DNA of 33,686 nucleotides from Vulcanisaeta sp. UBA163 (lineage in GTDB: Archaea > Thermoproteota > Thermoprotei > Thermoproteales > Thermocladiaceae), in assembly GCA_002496475.1 (NCBI GenBank), contig DAJV01000096.1, positions 2,347 through 36,032 of the forward strand. The letters are read 5' to 3'. A program made the translations under genes and the position numbers. Of this stretch, positions 15,834-22,913 are shown in pieces. The notes below the pieces were generated by a model that was given only the letters and a program-made list of their open reading frames with translations, was not told the DNA's origin and searched no databases. Every line of letters begins with the position of its first letter. The stretch's first letter is position 1.

Positions 15834-15834
15834 A

Positions 15835-15844
15835 TTTATATAAA
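15835..15844 (+). promoter_or_regulatory. TATA-like element before the adenosyltransferase gene
   Basis: TTTATATAAA lies about 36 nt before the ATG at 15876, and a second candidate TTTATAAC is at 15851-15858. Either would start transcription just before the start codon, so the mutase genes may be transcribed independently of aor. Confidence 0.5.
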
Positions 15845-15875
15845 AATAGTTTTATAACATATAATTTGATTAGTA

Positions 15876-16505
15876 ATGAGTGGCAATTGTCGTTTACCGT
15901 TGTTTGCAGACTGCAGGGAAATTGATGATTCAATTAAATGCCCTGGCGACAGTGGTTATAGCGTAATACCGCTATTTGGTAAAAGGGTTAGGGTGCGTAA
16001 GGACTCGGCGCCAATAAGGCTCATGGGTTGCCTGGATGAGCTTTCAAATATAGCAAACAATGCCAGGCTTAACTTCAGTGGTAATGTCGTGGGTGAGTTG
16101 GCCTCGATAGTGATGGCGCTGGCAATGCAGTTAAATGCCTACCTGGTTCAGGGCAGTGATGATAGGTTAAGCAAGGTGAGGAGTATTGAGGGTTTACTGA
16201 TGACTAGGATCATGGATCTATGCCGAGGATTTAAGGGACCGCTTGGTTGGGTAATCGCGACAACACCCGAGCTTCAGGCCCTTGATACACTAAGGGTTAA
16301 GTTAAGGGAGTGCGGTAGGATCGCGACTTCAATGCTTGAGGAGTATTCATTATCGGTAAACGTGATCAGTGTTATGAACCATGACGATAAGCTAGTGGCT
16401 CAAGCAATGTATTGCCTGGGTGGACGAGTGTTTAGGTCCGTTGATGACGCCGTGAATTACCTGCTGAGTAGTATAACAAGTGAGAACAGATTTATTAGCA
16501 AATAA
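15876..16505 (+). CDS. Divergent PduO-like ATP:cob(I)alamin adenosyltransferase
   Basis: This 209-residue helical protein matches the PduO pattern loosely. GDSGYSVIPLFGKRVRVRKDSAPIRLMGCLDELSNIANNARL corresponds to the G-D-x-G…R-V-x-K-D…G-x-x-D-E-L-N core. A later RVKLRECGRIATSML resembles the R-x-x-C-R-R-A-E helix. The first ~25 residues (with Cys5, Cys13 and Cys22) are an unusual extension. It would make adenosylcobalamin for the mutase, whose gene begins 17 bp downstream. Several usual substrate-contact residues are replaced, so activity is inferred mostly from context. Confidence 0.68.
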   Translation: MSGNCRLPLFADCREIDDSIKCPGDSGYSVIPLFGKRVRVRKDSAPIRLMGCLDELSNIANNARLNFSGNVVGELASIVMALAMQLNAYLVQGSDDRLSKVRSIEGLLMTRIMDLCRGFKGPLGWVIATTPELQALDTLRVKLRECGRIATSMLEEYSLSVNVISVMNHDDKLVAQAMYCLGGRVFRSVDDAVNYLLSSITSENRFISK

Positions 16506-16522
16506 TTATTTGTAAGTTATTA

Positions 16523-18193
16523 ATGGGAAACACGGAGAAAATTAAGGAAAAATATGATGAATGGGTTAGAGAATTCCTATTACCGGCGCTTAAGAAGGTG
16601 CCTGAATGGAGAAAGTTCATCACATCATTTGGTGTTGGCATAAGGCCTCTCCATACACCGCTTGATGTTAGGGATGATTACCTAGGTATACTTGGTTTTC
16701 CCGGCGAATATCCATTCACCAGAGGCATATACCCTAGCATGTATAGGTCGAGACTCTGGACGTTTAGGGAATACTCTGGTTTTGGCTCACCCGAGGACAC
16801 CAATAAGAGGTACAAGTTCCTCATTTCCCAGGGTCAGACTGGACTAAGCGTTGCCTTCGACTTACCAACACAGTTAGGCCTTGATCCTGACCACGAACTT
16901 GCCTATCCTGAGGTCGGTAAGGTCGGTGTATCAATACCCGAGATTATTTCAATGTCAATACTTTTCGATAACATTGATATCAGTAAGATAACTACCTCGT
17001 TCACAATAAATGCAACGGCAGCGGAGATACTGGCTATGTACGTAACGGTTGCTGAGAGCAGGGGTATTGATAAGGCTGTGCTTGATGGCACCATACAAAA
17101 CGACATACTCAAGGAATTCATAGCCAGGAACCTATACATATACCCACCGCTTCACTCAATGAGGTATGCAACGGACATAATAGCATACACGTCAAAGAAC
17201 CTGCCCAAGTGGCACCCAATAAGTATCAGTGGTTATCACTTCAGGGAGGCTGGTGCCACGGTTGTCCAGGAACTGGCCTTCACCTTGGCCGACGCCATTG
17301 AGTATACAAATTGGGTTATAAATAGGTGGAAGATAAATGTTGACGACTTTGCGCCAAGTCTATCCTTCTTCTTCACAGCCACCACGAACCTCTTTGAGGA
17401 GGTTGCTAAGTTCAGGGCTGCCCGTAGGTTATACGCAAGGATAATGAGGGAACGATTTGGCGCCAAGAAGCCGGAGTCCATGAAAATGAAGTTCCATGTA
17501 CAGACATCTGGGGCTGCATTGACTGCCCAGCAACCTGAGGTTAATATTATAAGGACTACGTTACAGGCATTGGCTGCCGTACTGGGCGGTGCGCAATCAC
17601 TCCATGTTAATGCATTCGATGAGGCCTTGTCGCTACCCACGGAGAAGTCGGTTAAGTTGGCATTGAGGGTTCAGCAAGTAATAGCCTATGAGAGTGGCGT
17701 TATTGACTCAATAGACCCATTGGGTGGTTCATACTATATTGAATGGCTTACGGATACCATCGAGGAGGAGGCCATGAAGATTATTGATTATGTGGATAGT
17801 CTCGGTGGTATGGCGAAGGCCGTGGAAATCGGTTATCCACAGAGAGCCATTGCTGAATCTGCATATCAGTATCAAAGAATGGTTGAGGAGGGCAGGATTA
17901 GTATTATAGGGGTTAACATGTTTAGGGAAGAGGAGGAACCCCATATTGAGCTTCATAGGGTTGACCCAGTGTCCAGGGAGAGGAGTATTAGGCGTGTTAG
18001 GGAGGTTAGGGAGAACCGTAATAGGGAGGCTTGGGAGGGAGCGCTTAATAGGCTTAGGAGGGCTGCTGATAAGGAGGATGAAAACATATTTCCATACATA
18101 CTAAGTGCTATTAGGGCTAGGGCTACAATTGGCGAGGTATCGGGGGTACTACGTGATGTTTGGGGTGAACATAAACCACTAAGTATCTACTGA
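16523..18193 (+). CDS. mcmA: Methylmalonyl-CoA mutase, large (catalytic) subunit
   Basis: The mutase interconverts (R)-methylmalonyl-CoA and succinyl-CoA by adenosylcobalamin radical chemistry. Its TIM barrel contains FTRGIYPSMYRSRLWTFREY, with the Tyr and Arg typical of the methylmalonyl-specific enzyme, GQTGLSVAFDLPTQLGLD and ISISGYHFREAGATVVQEL. It also has FHVQTSGAALTAQQPEVNI with SLHVNAFDEALSLPTE, and IDPLGGSYYIEWLTD. It stops after 556 residues without a B12-binding domain, which is supplied by the next gene, as in other archaeal mutases. The methylmalonyl-type residues argue against isobutyryl- or 2-hydroxyisobutyryl-CoA mutase. Confidence 0.95.
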   Translation: MGNTEKIKEKYDEWVREFLLPALKKVPEWRKFITSFGVGIRPLHTPLDVRDDYLGILGFPGEYPFTRGIYPSMYRSRLWTFREYSGFGSPEDTNKRYKFLISQGQTGLSVAFDLPTQLGLDPDHELAYPEVGKVGVSIPEIISMSILFDNIDISKITTSFTINATAAEILAMYVTVAESRGIDKAVLDGTIQNDILKEFIARNLYIYPPLHSMRYATDIIAYTSKNLPKWHPISISGYHFREAGATVVQELAFTLADAIEYTNWVINRWKINVDDFAPSLSFFFTATTNLFEEVAKFRAARRLYARIMRERFGAKKPESMKMKFHVQTSGAALTAQQPEVNIIRTTLQALAAVLGGAQSLHVNAFDEALSLPTEKSVKLALRVQQVIAYESGVIDSIDPLGGSYYIEWLTDTIEEEAMKIIDYVDSLGGMAKAVEIGYPQRAIAESAYQYQRMVEEGRISIIGVNMFREEEEPHIELHRVDPVSRERSIRRVREVRENRNREAWEGALNRLRRAADKEDENIFPYILSAIRARATIGEVSGVLRDVWGEHKPLSIY

Positions 18194-18210
18194 GGAAAGA
18201 TTTATAGAAC

Positions 18211-18627
18211 ATGGCAGTGCAATTAATAATGCATATGCCTAGGCCTAAGATAATCATTGCCAAACTTGGCCTTGACGGGCATGATAGGGGTGCTAAGGTC
18301 ATTGCCAGGGCATTGGCTGAAGCTGGCTTTGAGGTTGTTTACACGGGTATTCGGCAAACACCCAGCCAGGTTGTTGAGACGGCCATTCAAGAGGATGCCA
18401 AGTTGATCGGCGTCAGTATATTGTCGGGCTCCCACATGGAACTTGTGAGTGAGTTGATGAAGATTATAAAGGAGAGGGGCGTGGATATTCCAGTGCTTGT
18501 TGGTGGTATAATACCTCCCGAGGATAGGGATGCCTTATTAAAAATGGGCGTTGCAGCCGTGTATGGACCTGGTACACCGCTTAGGGAAATAATCGACATT
18601 GTGAAAAAACTTGTGGGTGCTTCCTGA
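18211..18627 (+). CDS. mcmB: Methylmalonyl-CoA mutase, cobalamin-binding small subunit
   Basis: This is a Rossmann-like B12-binding domain of 138 residues. The base-off/His-on motif is KLGLDGHDRGAKVIARAL, whose His replaces the dimethylbenzimidazole ligand of cobalt. IGVSILSGSHMELV carries the S-x-L and nucleotide-tail segment, and VLVGGIIPPED with AAVYGPGT completes the fold. The first Met at 18211 is taken, but Met7 or Met9 could also start. Its stop overlaps the ATG of the MeaB-epimerase gene by one base, so the two are likely translationally coupled. Confidence 0.95.
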   Translation: MAVQLIMHMPRPKIIIAKLGLDGHDRGAKVIARALAEAGFEVVYTGIRQTPSQVVETAIQEDAKLIGVSILSGSHMELVSELMKIIKERGVDIPVLVGGIIPPEDRDALLKMGVAAVYGPGTPLREIIDIVKKLVGAS

Positions 18628-19928
18628 TGGACTTAGGGGACTTACTGAAGAGGGTCCAGAACTGGGATAAACTCGCCATTGCTAAGTTAATAACTCTAGC
18701 CGAGGAGGGCGTTGAGCTGCCACTTGAGACTCAACGTAGAAGCCACGTAATTGGTGTAACCGGCCCTCCAGGGGCAGGTAAGAGCACGTTAATATACTCA
18801 ATGGCTCGTAAAATACCCCAGGATAGGAAGATCGCGATACTTGCCATTGATCCCTCTAGTCCATTCACCGGCGGTTCATTTATGGGCAACAGGATTAGGA
18901 TGCAGGAACTCACCTCTAGGCCTAACATATACATTAGGAGCATGGCCACTAGGGGTATCCATGGAGGGCTCAACTACGCAACAACAGCCGCAATAAACGT
19001 ACTTGAGTACGCCGGTGCTGATTATATATTCCTTGAGACCGTTGGTGCTGGGCAGTCGGATACCGATGTTAAGTACGTTGCTGATACAATACTTGTCCTG
19101 GTACCACCGCTCTCTGGTGATGAGATCCAGGCGCTTAAGAGTGGGCTCATGGAAATTGGTGATATTTACGTGGTGTCCAAGTCCGATAATCAAATTGCCG
19201 AATCTACATATAGGGACTTGATGTCCATGATCGATATGATGAAAGAGGTAAAGAGTGGTTCCTGGAAGCCCATTGTGGTTAAGGCGTCTGGTCTGTATGG
19301 TTATGGCATTGATGATTTAATAAAGGTAATTGATGATAGATTTAGGGAGTTGATGAGTAATGGTAAACTGAATGAAGCACTAATCAGTAGGAGGGCTCTT
19401 GAAATGAGGCTTTACGCCTATGACCTGCTTGAAAAAAGCCTCAGCGAGAGGAAGGATTTGGTGAAAGATGTCGTGAATGGTAGGTTATCACCACAGGAGG
19501 CGGCGAGGAGACTACTTAATGCTGGTAAGCCAAGGCTTGATCATGTGGCCATTGCTGTTAAGAACCTCGATACTGCCATCGAGAAGTTTAGGAAACTGGG
19601 GCTTAGGGTTGGTGAACCAATGATCATTGAGGAGCAGGGTGTTAAGGTTGTGATGGTGTGGCTTAGTAATACAAGGATTGAGCTACTTGAGCCGCTTAAT
19701 CCTGGGTCCAATGTGGCTAGGTTCTTGGAAAGTAAAGGTGAGGGTATTCACCATATTGCCCTTGAGGTTGATGACCTAGATGAGTTCATTAAGAGGGCCC
19801 GAGGTGCTGGCTTAATAATTACTGATGCGCCAAGCAGGGGTGCAGAGGGCATTGTTACATTCATACATCCCAGGAGCCTAAATGGCGTCCTCCTCGAGTT
19901 AGTAAAGCATCATGTACTTAATGAGTGA
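18627..19928 (+). CDS. Fusion of MeaB-type chaperone GTPase and methylmalonyl-CoA epimerase
   Basis: Residues about 1-300 are a MeaB/ArgK G3E GTPase, which guards adenosylcobalamin loading on the mutase. Walker A is GPPGAGKS, followed by AIDPSSPFTGGSFMGNRIRM, the base ETVGAGQSD and SKSD. Residues 303-433 are a complete methylmalonyl-CoA epimerase (VOC fold) beginning RLDHVAIAVKNLD. Its metal ligands would be the His of DHVAIAV, the Glu of IELLEP, the His of HHIALEV and the Glu of LLELVKHH. The reading frame is continuous, with a short linker (RLLNAGKP) and no stop or restart. The epimerase would interconvert the (S) and (R) epimers right next to the mutase. Confidence 0.93.
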   Translation: MDLGDLLKRVQNWDKLAIAKLITLAEEGVELPLETQRRSHVIGVTGPPGAGKSTLIYSMARKIPQDRKIAILAIDPSSPFTGGSFMGNRIRMQELTSRPNIYIRSMATRGIHGGLNYATTAAINVLEYAGADYIFLETVGAGQSDTDVKYVADTILVLVPPLSGDEIQALKSGLMEIGDIYVVSKSDNQIAESTYRDLMSMIDMMKEVKSGSWKPIVVKASGLYGYGIDDLIKVIDDRFRELMSNGKLNEALISRRALEMRLYAYDLLEKSLSERKDLVKDVVNGRLSPQEAARRLLNAGKPRLDHVAIAVKNLDTAIEKFRKLGLRVGEPMIIEEQGVKVVMVWLSNTRIELLEPLNPGSNVARFLESKGEGIHHIALEVDDLDEFIKRARGAGLIITDAPSRGAEGIVTFIHPRSLNGVLLELVKHHVLNE

Positions 19929-19930
19929 TC

Positions 19931-19940
19931 TTTAAATAAT
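19931..19940 (+). promoter_or_regulatory. TATA box of the DUF2070 gene
   Basis: TTTAAATAAT is centred about 28 nt before the GTG at 19964, implying a leaderless message and the end of the B12 transcription unit. Confidence 0.55.
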
Positions 19941-19963
19941 GCTAAGTACAGGGTTGAGCTTGC

Positions 19964-21742
19964 GTGAAGAGTAGATCATTTGAGCATGGATACTCAATGG
20001 TGTTTAGGGGAGGAAAGCTCACAAGGTATTCATTATTACTTGCAATAATAGTAATTCCATGCTTAATGAGTCTGTATGTCCATGAATCAATCATTACATA
20101 CCTTAAGTCACTCGTTATCTACAGTATTATGTTTCTGTCGGTCCTAGTAACCCTTAGGGCAATGATATATGCTCAATCATACAGAGGCTTTGGCACTACG
20201 TTGTCATTATTCAATACATCGCTTGTAGTATTCATTGATCTACTAATTACCCTGGTTACACATAAATTCATAGTGGGTTTCGGTGCATTATTGTTTGTCC
20301 TCCCGTTAAGTGCAATGATAATGGTATTAAAGGGCCTTGGACACAATGGTAATTCCATGAAGAAATACATCCTTTACCCACTGTATACTTTACCAGCCAT
20401 CCTAGTCACTCAGGCCTTTTCATACATATTGATCGGTACCGTGAGTCTTATAAAGTACGTTATTTTGGACTCCGTATTTTACGTTTTTTCATTTCTATTT
20501 ATTTATTACGTGATTTTTAAGTTCGAGGTCTCATATGGCGGCGTGAATACTCTTAAATTATTTAGTTCATATCTCTACACATCGCTCTTTGAGTACTCCG
20601 AACCATTTGAGAGGGAGTTAAGTAGGAATGCTGTGGTTAGGGATGCCAAGGTGCACCTATTTGTATTAAGTGATGGTGGTAATACAGGAGTGGTTACAAT
20701 ACCCGAGTTACATGCGGGCCCCATAGCGAAGGTTGGTGGCGGCTACTTAATAAGCGATCTTGTTAATGAACTGAACCGCTATGTGAAATACATCGTCTAC
20801 TTACATGGTATTGGCAGCCATGAACTAGACCCAGCTACGAGAGTTGATGTACGTAAGGTGGTTAGGGCTGTTACCCTCAAGGTTAAGGAGTCCCTGAGTA
20901 ATGACACAGCAGATGGTGAGTGTATTGGTAGGTTACCTGTTCAGTTGCAGAGCCGTAACTTCAGAATAACCCATGTGCCGCTGTGTGACAAGTCCCTTAT
21001 AATCATTAGTAGACTTACTAAGTCAAGTGATGATATTCCACTTAGGATTTATGAGGAGTTAAAAAGAAGAGTTAAGCTTGATTGGGATAACATTATACTA
21101 ATTGATGCGCAGAATTACTATTCTGATGATAATACTTGGGATGAGAATGATATAAACGAACTCGCCTCACTATTAGGCAAAATTGGGGAATTGGAACAAC
21201 AGAGACTTGAGATGAAGGCATGCCTTGTCCATATACCCAAGTATGCCTTTGGGCCAATACAGTTTGAGATTGGGGATAATGGCTTGATAACGTGGGGAAT
21301 GGAGGTAAATGGAAGTAGGATATTCCTGGTCGTATTTGATGGTAATAATTTAAGAAGGGAATTAGCCGATGCCATAATTAATGAGTTTAGGAATTACTTC
21401 GATATTGTTGAGGTTTTAACAACCGATAATCATCAGTACACGGGTATTGCTAGGTTCACGAGAAATAGGGGTTACAAGGTAGTTGGTGATTCGATCAGTC
21501 ATGATTTAATAATGAGGCATATAAGGAGGAGCGTTATGCAGTGCCTTGATGGTATGAGGGCAATACATGTTAAGTATTACCCAGTGGTTGTTCAGAGTAT
21601 TCGTCTGATTGGTGATTCGTTTAACGATATGGTGAGAGCCGCTGAGTTAGGTGTGATTGATTGGAAGAAACACTTCACGGTCTTGATAGTACTACCCATA
21701 CTTACCATGATTGCCCTCGGGATTGCCCTCGGCATTCTTTAA
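19964..21742 (+). CDS. DUF2070-type integral membrane protein
   Basis: This 592-residue protein has about six N-terminal membrane helices (residues about 22-190). A large soluble region of roughly 360 residues follows, and a C-terminal membrane helix (FTVLIVLPILTMIALGIALGIL) ends it. The soluble part contains IPELHAGPIAKVGGGYLISD, IVYLHGIGSHELDPATRVDV and DAQNYYSDDNTWDEND. The spaced His and Asp residues look like a metal- or phosphate-binding hydrolase-type core. The arrangement matches the archaeal family DUF2070 as I remember it, whose function is unknown. The GTG start agrees with the TATA box. Confidence 0.8.
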   Translation: MKSRSFEHGYSMVFRGGKLTRYSLLLAIIVIPCLMSLYVHESIITYLKSLVIYSIMFLSVLVTLRAMIYAQSYRGFGTTLSLFNTSLVVFIDLLITLVTHKFIVGFGALLFVLPLSAMIMVLKGLGHNGNSMKKYILYPLYTLPAILVTQAFSYILIGTVSLIKYVILDSVFYVFSFLFIYYVIFKFEVSYGGVNTLKLFSSYLYTSLFEYSEPFERELSRNAVVRDAKVHLFVLSDGGNTGVVTIPELHAGPIAKVGGGYLISDLVNELNRYVKYIVYLHGIGSHELDPATRVDVRKVVRAVTLKVKESLSNDTADGECIGRLPVQLQSRNFRITHVPLCDKSLIIISRLTKSSDDIPLRIYEELKRRVKLDWDNIILIDAQNYYSDDNTWDENDINELASLLGKIGELEQQRLEMKACLVHIPKYAFGPIQFEIGDNGLITWGMEVNGSRIFLVVFDGNNLRRELADAIINEFRNYFDIVEVLTTDNHQYTGIARFTRNRGYKVVGDSISHDLIMRHIRRSVMQCLDGMRAIHVKYYPVVVQSIRLIGDSFNDMVRAAELGVIDWKKHFTVLIVLPILTMIALGIALGIL

Positions 21743-21800
21743 TACTTAATAGATACAAAAGGTTTAATAGAGAGGGCTACGTATTTATCCAGGAAGGGAT

Positions 21801-22268
21801 ATGGGTTCCGAAGACCTAAAAAGGCAGGCAATTAGAGCCCACATAGCTGGATTAATAACTAGGTTGGAAAATTGGGTTAAGGACCAGGGGAAGTTCATGG
21901 ATGAACTGCAGAAGTACGGTAACTACATAGTTAGCCAGGATAGATTATCACTACTGCTTTCCTCACAGGCAATGCTTTACTACATAGAAAGGACCCTTAA
22001 GGACTTTGAGTCCTGGTTGAATAATCCAATGATAACTTCAATAATGCCCGTAGAGATGCTAAAGGAATTAGAGGAGAGACTTAGGGATATAACCATTGAG
22101 TTCGTTAGACTTGATATAGACCACACAAGTAGATACGTGGATATACTAAGGAAGATGGAGAATGAGAATGAAATCCCGGATATACTAAGGCTTTATATTG
22201 AGCAGAGGGGTATTGCGCAACAGAGGGGTCAACAGGGAGAGCAAGGAGAAGTACCTAGGTTTATGTGA
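21801..22268 (+). CDS. Small helical protein of unknown function (possibly DUF2153)
   Basis: The 155 residues are predicted to be almost all helix: LKRQAIRAHIAGLITRLENW, LLLSSQAMLYYIERTLKDFE and VEMLKELEERLRDITIEFVR. The tail is rich in Gln and Gly (GIAQQRGQQGEQG). No catalytic motif, zinc site or membrane span is present. It resembles the small archaeal family DUF2153, an identification from memory that I cannot verify. It follows the DUF2070 gene by 58 bp on the same strand. Confidence 0.65.
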   Translation: MGSEDLKRQAIRAHIAGLITRLENWVKDQGKFMDELQKYGNYIVSQDRLSLLLSSQAMLYYIERTLKDFESWLNNPMITSIMPVEMLKELEERLRDITIEFVRLDIDHTSRYVDILRKMENENEIPDILRLYIEQRGIAQQRGQQGEQGEVPRFM

Positions 22269-22299
22269 GTGTTTCCTTAAAGTTAATTTAACTCATACC

Positions 22300-22668
22300 T
22301 TATTTTGCACTGGTTTCATTTAAATAATCCCTTATTATTTGTATTGCATCCTTACCGAACATCTTAATTATCAATCCAATATGCTCCCTGATTATTTCGT
22401 TCTTAACATCGTAAGGTATTGAAAGTTCATAGACAAACTGCTTGATATTATTAATAATCTTCTCATGCTTATTAATGAAACCCCTAGTGTATAACCTACT
22501 CAATACTGTTAAAACCGTGGTATATGCAGTCTTTTTACCCCTCCTTGTTAATTCCTCCCATATGGTCATTGCAGTAGCCTCCTTAAGCTCATTAAGTATT
22601 CCAATTACCTCAGCCTCAAGTGGTCCAATCATTAATAGAAGCCTTCTCTTACGCTCGTTTTGCATCAT
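22300..22668 (-). CDS. BlaI/MecI-type winged-helix transcriptional repressor
   Basis: The 122-residue protein has the BlaI/MecI pattern: GPLEAEVIGILNELKEATAM, the recognition-helix region KKTAYTTVLTVLSRLYTRGF, then INKHEKIINNIKQFVYEL as wing. The C-terminal third (IIREHIGLIIKMFGKDAIQI) would be the dimerisation region. BlaI family members are dimeric repressors that bind palindromes at their own promoters. Two perfect palindromes sit directly upstream here. There is no adjacent beta-lactamase or copper gene, so the signal sensed is unknown. ATGATG gives two possible starts. Confidence 0.85.
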   Translation of the reverse strand: MMQNERKRRLLLMIGPLEAEVIGILNELKEATAMTIWEELTRRGKKTAYTTVLTVLSRLYTRGFINKHEKIINNIKQFVYELSIPYDVKNEIIREHIGLIIKMFGKDAIQIIRDYLNETSAK

Positions 22669-22677
22669 TATATTGAT

Positions 22678-22700
22678 TACGCGCGTAGTTTTATAAAACT
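22678..22700 (-). promoter_or_regulatory. Abutting palindromes over the BlaI-type gene's core promoter
   Basis: TACGCGCGTA (22678-22687) and AGTTTTATAAAACT (22687-22700) are each perfect palindromes sharing one base. The second contains the TATA box, centred 25 nt before the start codon at 22668, and the first covers the expected transcription start region. This is a strong candidate for an autoregulatory operator. Confidence 0.55.
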
Positions 22701-22913
22701 CACTCTCACTTCTTTCTCAATAAAACATTAATTTTATGAGCCTTATTAATCGAGTCATTGGTTCAGTGTGGAACTATAACGAGCCTCTGACTGGTTCATG
22801 CCGTATGAATATACATGTATCGCCGTAGTAACACCAGGAGATACCCTGGCATTACTGTCACGGAAACTGTGAGGATTTATGCATATCGTCATTGGAGCTT
22901 TGTGCATGTGGTG
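22701..22913. other. Intergenic stretch with palindrome and hairpin
   Basis: This 213-bp gap between the Trm5-like gene end and the repressor promoter holds no protein-coding frame I believe in. It contains the 10-bp palindrome ATACATGTAT (22811-22820) and a hairpin. The hairpin arms are AGTAA plus CCAGG (22827-22838) and CCTGG plus TTACT (22845-22856), around a 6-nt loop with a 2x2 internal loop. It could be a small RNA, a 3' element of the Trm5-like message or a distal operator. Confidence 0.4.

Noticed and set aside
16523..18193. Isobutyryl-CoA or 2-hydroxyisobutyryl-CoA mutase instead of methylmalonyl-CoA mutase
   Set aside because: The YPSMYR segment and the Arg in HSMRYATDIIAYTS match the methylmalonyl type, and the epimerase in the same operon supports that substrate.
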